Origin: DATFKA01 sp042095835
GTDB lineage: Bacteria; Bacteroidota; Bacteroidia; Chitinophagales; Saprospiraceae
Assembly: GCA_042095835.1 (NCBI GenBank)
Contig: JBELML010000062.1
Location: 1 to 35,070 of the forward strand
Direction of reading: 5' to 3'
Length of the DNA stretch: 35,070 nucleotides
Shown: one piece after another, positions 24,354 to 31,335 of the stretch
Layout: each line of letters starts with the position of its first letter
How positions within the stretch are numbered: the stretch's first letter is position 1
Made by a program: the position numbers and the translations under genes
Notes under the pieces: generated by a model
What the model saw: only the letters and a program-made list of their open reading frames with translations
Told to the model about the DNA's origin: nothing
Databases searched by the model: none

Positions 24354-26093
24354 ATGACTACACTTGAAGGACCTATTCAGGCTAAAATCCAAGCTTGGCT
24401 GGATGGAGACTACGATGCAGATACCAAGAAAGCTATCCAATCTTTATTGGACCAAAAAGACTTCGAGACCTTAACGAATGCTTTTTATAAAGACCTCGAG
24501 TTTGGAACAGGAGGTATGAGAGGTGTTATGGGTGTCGGTTCCAACCGTGTCAATAAATATACTTTAGGCATGGCTACCCAAGGGTTCAGCAATTACCTTT
24601 TGAGTAGTTATCCTGGCCAGCAACCCAAAGTCGTCATTGCTCATGATAGTAGGAATAACTCTGGTCTTTTTGCTCAAGTCGTTGCCGATGTCTTCTCCGC
24701 TAATGGTATCTATGTTTACTTCTTTGAAGGCCTGCGGCCTACGCCCGAATTATCTTTTGCCATCCGGGAATTAGGGGCACAAGGTGGCGTAATGCTTACG
24801 GCTTCTCATAATCCAAAAGAATATAATGGCTATAAAGCCTATGGTGCTGATGGTGGGCAATTAGTCGCACCGCATGATAAAAATGTCTTGGATGAAGTTC
24901 GGAAAATTCAATCGGTTGCAGCTATTAATTTTTCTGCAAAACCCGAAAATATTGAGAAAATTGGGAAAGAAATAGATGAGAAATACCTCGATGCTTTAGC
25001 CGAATTATCAATTTCCAAAGAAGCTATCGCTCGTCAAAAAGACCTCAAAATTGTCTTTTCACCAATCCACGGTACTGGAGCAGTATCTGTTCCGCCGGTA
25101 TTAAAGAAATTTGGCTTTGAAAATGTAATATTGGTAGAGGAGCAGATGGTAGCTGATGGGAATTTCCCTACCGTCGTTTATCCCAACCCAGAAGAAAAGG
25201 AAGCCATGTCTATGGCCCTCAATTTAGCAAAGGAGGTAGATGCGGATTTGATTATTGCTACCGATCCTGATGCCGATAGAGTAGGTATGGGCGTAAAAAA
25301 TCATAAAGGAGAATTCGTTTTACTAAATGGAAACCAAGCAGCTTGTTTATTGATTAACTACGTACTAACCGCCTGGGAAAAAGCGGCTAAGCTTGATGGT
25401 ACGCAATATGTAGTAAAAACAATTGTGACTTCCTATCTGATTGACGCCATCACCGCATCCAAAGGACTCGACTGCTATAATACCCTGACGGGATTTAAAT
25501 ATATAGGTGAGTTGATGACCAAACATCAAGGCAAACGTACTTTTATAGCTGGCGGAGAAGAAAGCTATGGCTATCTGGTTGGCGAACATGCCCGCGATAA
25601 AGATGCGGTCATCTCCTGTGCTATGATGGCCGAGATGGTAGCCTATTATAAAGATCAGGGGCGTAGTCTATTCGATGCCTTACTTGATTTGTATGTAGAC
25701 TTTGCTTTGTACAAAGAAAAGTTGGTCTCCCTCAAAAGAGAAGGAAAGGCAGGAGCAGAAGAAATCCAAGCCATGCTCAAAAAATTAAGAGCAGAACCGC
25801 CTGTAAGCCTTGGAGGAGCGAAGGTCACCATGATCAAAGATTATTTATCCAGTATATCCAAGGATATGGCGACTGGAGAGGAATCAACCATTGATTTACC
25901 TTCTTCTAATGTGCTTCAATTCTTTACAGAAGATGGGAGTATCATTTCTGCTAGACCATCTGGAACAGAGCCTAAAGTGAAGTTCTATTGTAGTGTGAAT
26001 GCCCCATTAGCAGACAAGGCGGCCTTTGATAGCGTGGAGGCATCTTTAAATACTAAGCTAGACGAGATTCTTAAGGATTTGGGCGTAGCTTAG
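24354..26093 (+). CDS. Phosphoglucomutase/phosphomannomutase family enzyme
   Basis: The 579-residue phosphohexomutase has all four functional loops. The phosphoserine loop is LTASHNPKEYNG with S151 as the phosphorylated residue. The metal-binding loop is TDPDADR with D304, D306 and D308. The sugar-binding loop is GGEESYGYLVGEHARDKD, and the phosphate-binding loop is RPSGTEPKVKFY near residue 530. Length and GGMRGVMGVGSNRVN near the N terminus fit the long phosphoglucomutase group (PgcA type) found in Bacteroidota. It interconverts glucose-1-phosphate and glucose-6-phosphate, and possibly other phosphosugars. It converges on the dihydrolipoyl dehydrogenase gene across a perfect hairpin. Confidence 0.94.
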   Translation: MTTLEGPIQAKIQAWLDGDYDADTKKAIQSLLDQKDFETLTNAFYKDLEFGTGGMRGVMGVGSNRVNKYTLGMATQGFSNYLLSSYPGQQPKVVIAHDSRNNSGLFAQVVADVFSANGIYVYFFEGLRPTPELSFAIRELGAQGGVMLTASHNPKEYNGYKAYGADGGQLVAPHDKNVLDEVRKIQSVAAINFSAKPENIEKIGKEIDEKYLDALAELSISKEAIARQKDLKIVFSPIHGTGAVSVPPVLKKFGFENVILVEEQMVADGNFPTVVYPNPEEKEAMSMALNLAKEVDADLIIATDPDADRVGMGVKNHKGEFVLLNGNQAACLLINYVLTAWEKAAKLDGTQYVVKTIVTSYLIDAITASKGLDCYNTLTGFKYIGELMTKHQGKRTFIAGGEESYGYLVGEHARDKDAVISCAMMAEMVAYYKDQGRSLFDALLDLYVDFALYKEKLVSLKREGKAGAEEIQAMLKKLRAEPPVSLGGAKVTMIKDYLSSISKDMATGEESTIDLPSSNVLQFFTEDGSIISARPSGTEPKVKFYCSVNAPLADKAAFDSVEASLNTKLDEILKDLGVA

Positions 26094-26106
26094 GAGGAAG
26101 TTGAGG

Positions 26107-26160
26107 AGGTTATAAGTTGATGAGGTTATAAGTTTCTATAACCTCATCAACTTATAACCT
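26107..26160. terminator. Perfect 24-bp bidirectional terminator hairpin
   Basis: The 24-nt left arm (26107-26130, starting AGGTTATAAGTTGATG) is an exact reverse complement of the right arm (26137-26160), with a 6-nt loop AGTTTC and a short T-run after it (26161-26164). It fills the 73-bp gap between converging stop codons. The arm itself contains two copies of GAGGTTATA, so it may derive from a repeat. Confidence 0.85.
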
Positions 26161-26166
26161 TTTTAA

Positions 26167-27567
26167 TTATAAATGAATCACTTCATCATAAGCTGCAGCA
26201 GCAGCTTCCATCACTGCCTCACTCATGGTTGGGTGCGGGTGAACTGATTTGACGATTTCATGTCCAGTTGTTTCTAATTTCCGAGCGACTACTACCTCAG
26301 CGATCAATTCGGTTACATTCTGTCCGACCATGTGCGCACCGAGGAACTCTCCATATTTGGCATCAAAGATGACTTTGACGAAACCACTTTTATCTCCTGC
26401 GGCACTGGCTTTACCAGAAGCGGAGAAGGGGAATTTACCCACTTTGACTTCAAATCCGGCTTCTTTTGCTGCCAGTTCGGTCATACCTACACTTGCTACT
26501 TCCGGCACACAATACGTACAAGATGGAATATTGCCATAGTTGAGAGGCTCGACCTGATGTCCTGCCATTTTTTCTACACACAAGATACCTTCTGCACTAG
26601 CTGTATGGGCAAGAGCTGGTCCAGGAGTGACATCACCGATGGCATAAATGCCAGGTACATTGGTCTGGTAGAAATCATCTACCGCAATTAAACCTCTTTC
26701 GGCCATTCTAACGCCCAGCGTTTCCAAGCCAATATTTTCGGTATTGGGTGTCACCCCAGTAGCCGAGAGGACCACATCACATTTGATCTCGCTGACCTCT
26801 CCTGATTTGCGGTTTTTGACAGAAACTGTGCAGCCTCTACCTTTGGTATCTACACTTTCTACTGCTGTATTACCTAGTACTTTGATGCCTTTCTTTTTAT
26901 AAATCTTGTTCATTTCTTTAGAAACGTCTGCATCTTCTCTTGGTAATAAGCCCTGTTGCATGAATTCTACGACAGTCACCTCTGTACCGATAGAAGCATA
27001 GAAATAAGCAAACTCTACGCCGATGGCACCAGCACCGATCACAACCATTGATTTGGGTTGTTTTTCTAAAGTCATCGCTTTGCGATAGCCAATGACTTTT
27101 TTTCCATCGATGGGAACATTAGGCAATGCTTTAGCGCGACCACCAGTAGCAATGATAATATTCTTAGCTGTATACTCTGTTGCTTTACCATCTTTGTCGG
27201 TAACTTTTACCTTCTTGCCTCTCATCAACTCACCATTACCTTCTAAAAGAGTGATCTTGTTTTTTCTAAATAGAAAATTTATACCCTTACTCATCCCGTT
27301 GGCTACATCACGACTACGGCCAACCATTTTATCAAAATCGACTTTAGCACTACCGACCTTGATGCCATAATCTTCGGCATGAGAAATATATTCAAATACT
27401 TGAGCACTTTTTAATAAAGCTTTGGTAGGAATACAACCCCAATTCAAACAGATACCGCCTACAGCCTCTCTTTCTACAACTGCTACTTTCATACCAAGCT
27501 GCGATGCACGAATAGCCGCTACGTATCCTCCTGGGCCAGAACCAACTACAATAAGATCAAAATTCAT
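26167..27567 (-). CDS. lpdA: Dihydrolipoyl dehydrogenase (E3)
   Basis: The 466-residue flavoprotein reoxidises dihydrolipoamide of 2-oxoacid dehydrogenase complexes or the glycine cleavage system. The FAD site is VVGSGPGGYVAAI (residues 7-19). The redox disulfide is C40-LNWG-C45 in GGICLNWGCIPTKALL. The NAD site is VVIGAGAIGVEFAYF, the second FAD contact is YAIGDVTPGPALAHTASAEG, and the catalytic dyad is H445 and E450 in HPHPTMSEA. Length is normal. No E1 or E2 genes adjoin it, so it may be the shared genomic E3. Its roughly 180-bp 5' leader has hairpin element B and the CATTACAACATT 12-mer 14 nt before the ATG. Confidence 0.96.
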   Translation of the reverse strand: MNFDLIVVGSGPGGYVAAIRASQLGMKVAVVEREAVGGICLNWGCIPTKALLKSAQVFEYISHAEDYGIKVGSAKVDFDKMVGRSRDVANGMSKGINFLFRKNKITLLEGNGELMRGKKVKVTDKDGKATEYTAKNIIIATGGRAKALPNVPIDGKKVIGYRKAMTLEKQPKSMVVIGAGAIGVEFAYFYASIGTEVTVVEFMQQGLLPREDADVSKEMNKIYKKKGIKVLGNTAVESVDTKGRGCTVSVKNRKSGEVSEIKCDVVLSATGVTPNTENIGLETLGVRMAERGLIAVDDFYQTNVPGIYAIGDVTPGPALAHTASAEGILCVEKMAGHQVEPLNYGNIPSCTYCVPEVASVGMTELAAKEAGFEVKVGKFPFSASGKASAAGDKSGFVKVIFDAKYGEFLGAHMVGQNVTELIAEVVVARKLETTGHEIVKSVHPHPTMSEAVMEAAAAAYDEVIHL

Positions 27568-27746
27568 ATGTTAGTCTATTTAATGTTGTAATGTCGTAAT
27601 GATGTCTACCTCCGCTACCCGCGTAACCTGAAGCTTACGCCTGTGCCATAGTTTCAGCGTAGGAGCAAGGCGAAGGACTCGGTAGATTAATAATGTTGAT
27701 ATCAATCTTTGTGCTGACAGAAATCACGATTTCTCGTCAGCAGTTA
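27568..27746 (-). promoter_or_regulatory. Structured leader element, copy B (upstream of lpdA)
   Basis: In lpdA orientation the order is as follows. A hairpin with GCTGAC/GTCAGC arms (27713-27741) comes first, then CATTATTAA and TCTACC (27681-27686). About 70 nt of self-complementary sequence follow, then GGTAGA (27605-27610), CATCATTA, and CATTACAACATT (27582-27593). Within the 70 nt, TACGC (27636-27640) can pair with either of two GCGTA segments (27621-27625 or 27657-27661), so mutually exclusive folds are possible. The rest of the gap to 27890 shows only another AATGATGTAATG motif. Confidence 0.5.
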
Positions 27747-27890
27747 TAATGATGTAATGTTTTTGAAGTGGTAATAGTTGGCCTAGCACTTTAAACAATT
27801 GAATGAGCCAACTTCCCAATTCCCAAACATCCTCCTTGAAATTGGCTGCAAATATAAATAGCAATTGGGACAAAAAGAAACCTATTTCCT

Positions 27891-28913
27891 TTATTGGGAG
27901 CCCAATGTATTTACCGCTAAATGATAGGCTAAACGAGCTCCTACATTTCCATCCCATTCCTGTGGTCTACCGGCGACTTCTACTAGATCAAAACCTATGA
28001 TCTCTCGTCCCGATTCAACTAGCGTACTGATCAAAAAATAGGCTTGATCAAAACTTAATCCTCCAGGGACGGGCGTCCCTGTATGGGGGCAATTACTGGG
28101 GTCTAGGCCGTCGATATCAAAGCTGATATAGACTTTTTGTGGAAGAGCAGCCACGATCTCTTCGCAACGTGCCATCCAGGTCTGGCCATTGAAAAGGGCT
28201 TTTTTATTATCATAGTTATAAAATACCTCTATCCTCTGGTCCTCATTTGCAAGCTGGTGTTCTGCTTCACAATAATCGCGGATACCTACCGAAACGAGCT
28301 TTTCTAGCTCAGGAATAGAGAGAGCATTATAAAAAATGGAGGCATGCGAATAGGTGAAACCTTCATAGGCATTCCGCAGATCGAGGTGGGCATCGATATG
28401 TAATATCCCAAAACCGGAATGCTTCTTGGCGAGGGCCTGTAGATAACCTAATGGCGTAGAGTGGTCGCCACCAATTAATCCTACGAGTTTTCCTTTGTTT
28501 AGCAAACGAGTTGTTTGTTCCATCACCCAGTTGTTGAGATTTTGGCTGCTTTGATTGATGGCCTCGAGGCTGTTTTGCATTTTTTTATTCGATGAGATTG
28601 CTCCGCCTTGCTCAATGAAATCAATATAGGTTTTAGCTTGTGGACGTAATTCTTCATTTCTTTTTGACCAATAGGTATTAGGAGGCATAAAAAAGATGCC
28701 TTCTTTCCAGGCGGTTGGTTGTTCAGGATGCATGAGGTCTAGCTGGGTAGAGGCCTGCAAAATGTTTTCAGGGCCATCTGCTGTGCCGTCTTGATAAGAA
28801 ACGGTGACATCCCAGGGAACCGGAAAAAGAATCAGCTGGGCACTATCTTCATCAAAGGGTAGCCCGATGAAATTACCATTTTGTAGTCCAGGGCCATTTG
28901 GGTCAAAATCCAT
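27891..28913 (-). CDS. Arginase/agmatinase family ureohydrolase
   Basis: The 340-residue enzyme carries the binuclear manganese site of ureohydrolases: GGDHS at residues 148-152 (H151), DAHLD at 174-178, and SFDIDGLDP at 264-272 (D266, D268). An SHAS motif follows the second site. The substrate cannot be fixed: agmatine, arginine, formimidoylglutamate and guanidino acids are all possible for this family. The N-terminal 100 residues are longer than in standard agmatinases. If it is an agmatinase, its putrescine product would feed the carboxyspermidine operon 2.4 kb downstream (inference). It is a single minus-strand gene. Confidence 0.85.
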   Translation of the reverse strand: MDFDPNGPGLQNGNFIGLPFDEDSAQLILFPVPWDVTVSYQDGTADGPENILQASTQLDLMHPEQPTAWKEGIFFMPPNTYWSKRNEELRPQAKTYIDFIEQGGAISSNKKMQNSLEAINQSSQNLNNWVMEQTTRLLNKGKLVGLIGGDHSTPLGYLQALAKKHSGFGILHIDAHLDLRNAYEGFTYSHASIFYNALSIPELEKLVSVGIRDYCEAEHQLANEDQRIEVFYNYDNKKALFNGQTWMARCEEIVAALPQKVYISFDIDGLDPSNCPHTGTPVPGGLSFDQAYFLISTLVESGREIIGFDLVEVAGRPQEWDGNVGARLAYHLAVNTLGSQ

Positions 28914-29154
28914 CTGATTGATTTTAAAGTGATGCTGGCTTTTATTATTATTGACCTCCAGTGTTTAAATAGTCTTAGGGTACAGTTGAACTACTCTTGA
29001 AGCAGAATGGATGGGCCTAAAACCCAGGATCGAAGGTCCCTAAACCAAAGTCAAAGCCCCTAAACTGCACAGAAGCTGCTTAAACGGAAGTTTAAAATTC
29101 AGATTAACTTTTGTTATAATCACCAAGGAAAGATAAGCTAAAATACCTATTTTA
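28914..29154. other. Intergenic stretch before the direct repeat
   Basis: About 240 bp upstream of the ureohydrolase gene with no coding frame I would defend. It should hold the ureohydrolase promoter, but no consensus was recognised. CCTAAA-type words recur (29012, 29040, 29070) without forming a clear repeat. Confidence 0.3.
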
Positions 29155-29236
29155 ATAAAATCAAAAATGTTTAAAGCTCATTACTCACCAAGCTAACACG
29201 CGCTAAAACAAGAAAATGAAGAATAAATAGGAAAAA
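29155..29236 (+). repeat. 82-bp direct repeat, copy 1
   Basis: The segment begins ATAAAATCAAAAATGTTTAAAGC, contains GCTAACACGCGCTAAAA and ends GAATAAATAGGAAAAA. It matches 30256-30338 at roughly four of five positions with one indel. The two copies flank the DUF2071 gene and its hairpin cluster. Confidence 0.85.
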
Positions 29237-29253
29237 TGGTAATCAAAGACCAA

Positions 29254-29454
29254 AGTGCCGTCAGGCACTATATATGGGTGAAACAAGCCAAAGATCAAAG
29301 TGCCCTTACGCACAAAATATGTGTAAACTTTTACCAGGCGAAAAACAAAGCGTGCCATTAGGTACGCCATCTTTCATGCCTACATAGCGTACCTAAAGGC
29401 ACGCCGATATTAAAGGCCCGATTGTTCTTCCTAAATGGCGTCCCTACAGGACGC
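29254..29454. repeat. Cluster of five small hairpins with related sequence
   Basis: The stems are AGTGCC/GGCACT (29254-29269), GTGC/GCAC (29300-29313), GCGTGCC/GGTACGC (29350-29367), GCGTACC/GGCACGC (29387-29404) and GCGTCC/GGACGC (29438-29454), with loops of 4-6 nt. The third and fourth are reverse complements of each other apart from one loop base, so they can also form one long hairpin. The first two share the lead-in CAAAGAYCAAAGTGCC. The cluster follows direct repeat copy 1 and ends about 90 bp before the DUF2071 gene. Confidence 0.75.
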
Positions 29455-29542
29455 TTACTTGGGTTTGGTTCTTAATTCACATTAAAAGAAAATAGGTACT
29501 GATAATCATCGTTTTATCGAACATAAAGAAGGATAATTAGAT

Positions 29543-30259
29543 ATGAAAATACCAACCATAAAGGGAATAATAGATAGGCGTCTTCTAATCAATTATCAAG
29601 TTGATGAAGAAGTATTAAGTAAATATCTGCCAGAGCCATTTAAACCTAAATTGATAAGAGGAAAAGGAATTGCAGGAATATGTCTAATAAGGCTTAAAGA
29701 AATTAGACCGAAAGGGTTTCCAAAGCAAATAGGAATTTCATCAGAGAACGGCGCACATAGAATTGCTGTTGAATGGTACGAAAATACAGAATTAAAAGAA
29801 GGCGTTTTTATACCGAGAAGAGATACCTCTTCAAAATGGAATGCTTTAGCTGGAGGAAAAATATTTCCAGGTATCCACCATTTGGCCAAATTCAAGGTCA
29901 ATGAATTTAAGGGCCATTATGAAGTTAGTTTTAAGAGTAAAGATGAGACGTATTTATCAATAAAAGCAAGAGAGTCAAACAAATGGAATAAAGAAAGTGT
30001 ATTTACCGACTTGAATGAGGTGTCAAAATTTTTTGAAAGCGGTTCGCTAGGATATTCACCAGATAATAATGATTTCGAAGGATTAGAATTAAGAACTCAA
30101 AATTGGAAAGTATCCTTATTAGAGGTGAAATCAGTTCAATCGAGCTTCTTTGAAGATGAGAATATATTTCCAAAAGGAACAATCCAATTCGACAATGCAC
30201 TATTGATGAAAAATATAAAACACGAGTGGATTGGACGAGGAAAAATCCCTACTTTATAA
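29543..30259 (+). CDS. DUF2071 family protein
   Basis: The 238-residue protein matches DUF2071: DRRLLINYQVDEEVLSKYLP at the start, GKGIAGICLIRLKEIRPKGFP, then ENGAHRIAVEWYE and FIPRRDTSSKWNALAGGK. The family is related in fold to acetoacetate decarboxylase, but its biochemical role is not established and no activity is inferred. AGAAGGA lies about 10 nt before the ATG and looks like a ribosome binding site, which is uncommon in this window. The gene is visibly more AT-rich than its neighbours and is enclosed by direct repeats; its TAA stop falls in the first bases of repeat copy 2. This suggests a transferred module. Confidence 0.85.
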   Translation: MKIPTIKGIIDRRLLINYQVDEEVLSKYLPEPFKPKLIRGKGIAGICLIRLKEIRPKGFPKQIGISSENGAHRIAVEWYENTELKEGVFIPRRDTSSKWNALAGGKIFPGIHHLAKFKVNEFKGHYEVSFKSKDETYLSIKARESNKWNKESVFTDLNEVSKFFESGSLGYSPDNNDFEGLELRTQNWKVSLLEVKSVQSSFFEDENIFPKGTIQFDNALLMKNIKHEWIGRGKIPTL

Positions 30260-30338
30260 AATCAGCAATGTTTAAAGCCGATTGCTTCCCCACGCTAACA
30301 CGCGCTAAAATAAGGAAGTAGAGAATAAATAGGAAAAA
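30256..30338 (+). repeat. 83-bp direct repeat, copy 2, truncated by scaffold gap
   Basis: This copy begins inside the DUF2071 stop codon and ends GAATAAATAGGAAAAA exactly where the run of N begins. Copy 1 continues from the same point into a hairpin cluster, so the missing sequence may hold another cluster. Confidence 0.85.
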
Positions 30339-30438
30339 NNNNNNNNNNNNNNNNNNNNNNNNNNNNNNNNNNNNNNNNNNNNNNNNNNNNNNNNNNNNNN
30401 NNNNNNNNNNNNNNNNNNNNNNNNNNNNNNNNNNNNNN
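30339..30438. other. Scaffold gap of 100 N
   Basis: Exactly 100 undetermined bases, the conventional size for a gap of unknown length. It starts at the end of repeat copy 2 and ends 2 bp before the next start codon, so true distance and any promoter or gene inside are unknown. Confidence 0.99.
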
Positions 30439-30440
30439 AG

Positions 30441-31229
30441 ATGAAACTTGAACTTTATCAAATAGATGCTTTTACAGATAAAACCTTTGAGGGAAATCCA
30501 GCCTGTGTTGTTCCTTTACAAGACTGGTTACCTGATGATCTACTTTTGAAAATCACAAAAGAAAATGCCGTTGCAGAAACTGCTTTTTTTGTAGATAAAG
30601 GGGACAAAATTCACTTGCGTTGGTTCACGCCTGAAATTGAAATGGATTTATGCGGACACGCAACGCTGGCAACTGCCCATTGCCTAAAGTCAATTTTAAA
30701 CTACCCCAAAGACCTAATAATATTTGAAACAATGAGCGGCGATTTGCCGGTTTCTATAAAAGATGAAGTATACTATTTAGACTTTCCATCACGCATGCCA
30801 ATAGAAGCGGAACTACCTGAGATAATAAAAAAATCTTTGAACATTCAACCAAAAGAAGTTCATAAATCGAGAGATTATATGCTGGTATACGATACCCAGG
30901 AAAATATTGAAAACATCCATATTAATAGACAACTATTTGACCAAATAAACCTTGACCCCGGAGGCGTAATTGTCACAGCAAAAGGAAAAAATTGCGACTT
31001 TGTATCAAGGTTTTTTACACCACAAGCATCTATTTTAGAAGACCCTGTTACTGGTTCAGCGCATTGTTCCTTAATACCGTATTGGGCATTAAAACTTGGA
31101 AAAACGAAACTAGCTGCTATGCAAATTTCTAATAGAGGAGGAAAATTACAATGTGAACATCAAAAAGAAAGAGTGATTATTGGAGGGAAAGCAAAAACCT
31201 ATTCAATTGGACACTTGTGGACAAAATAA
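30441..31229 (+). CDS. PhzF family isomerase/epimerase
   Basis: The 262-residue protein has the PhzF (diaminopimelate epimerase-like) fold signature. It opens LELYQIDAFTDKTFEGNPACVV, has the likely catalytic E46 in NAVAETAFF, RWFTPEIEMDLCGHATLA around residue 57-75, and EDPVTGSAHCSLIPYW in the second half. PhzF itself isomerises a phenazine precursor, but most homologues occur without phenazine genes and have unknown substrates, as here. The ATG lies 2 bp after the scaffold gap, yet the N terminus aligns with the usual family start, so the protein is probably complete. The gene is AT-rich like the DUF2071 gene and unlike the polyamine operon that follows. Confidence 0.88.
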   Translation: MKLELYQIDAFTDKTFEGNPACVVPLQDWLPDDLLLKITKENAVAETAFFVDKGDKIHLRWFTPEIEMDLCGHATLATAHCLKSILNYPKDLIIFETMSGDLPVSIKDEVYYLDFPSRMPIEAELPEIIKKSLNIQPKEVHKSRDYMLVYDTQENIENIHINRQLFDQINLDPGGVIVTAKGKNCDFVSRFFTPQASILEDPVTGSAHCSLIPYWALKLGKTKLAAMQISNRGGKLQCEHQKERVIIGGKAKTYSIGHLWTK

Positions 31230-31283
31230 TGATACCGCTAATACTTTTCACCCCAATACTATTCTCTAATTCCAAAACTAGAT

Positions 31284-31291
31284 TAAATTTG
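31284..31291 (+). promoter_or_regulatory. Possible Bacteroidota -7 box for the polyamine operon
   Basis: TAAATTTG matches the TAnnTTTG -7 consensus and lies 44 bp upstream of the carboxy(nor)spermidine dehydrogenase start. No good TTTG -33 box was found at the expected distance, so the call is tentative. Confidence 0.35.
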
Positions 31292-31335
31292 CCAGCACTA
31301 AAATATTTGGTTAAACCTGATAATCGTATCTCTAA

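Noticed and set aside
26249..26691. Plus-strand frames inside lpdA (96 and 119 codons)
   Set aside because: Antisense shadows of a strongly conserved enzyme; no signal peptide, domain or start context supports them.
27568..27746. Known riboswitch in the lpdA leader
   Set aside because: The alternative helices do not match any class I can recognise, such as TPP, cobalamin, glycine, lysine or SAM. It is kept as an undefined structured leader.
29155..29236. Direct repeat as an integron attC site
   Set aside because: GCTAACACGCGCTAAA recalls the start of some attC sites, but the RYYYAAC and GTTRRRY core sites and the long imperfect symmetry between them are missing, and no integrase is present.
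29254..29454. Hairpin cluster as a CRISPR array
   Set aside because: The stems differ in sequence and spacing, there are no constant repeats with uniform spacers, and no cas genes are nearby.
30249..30461. Minus-strand frame running through the N gap
   Set aside because: The frame exists only because N codons cannot contain stops; it has no meaning.
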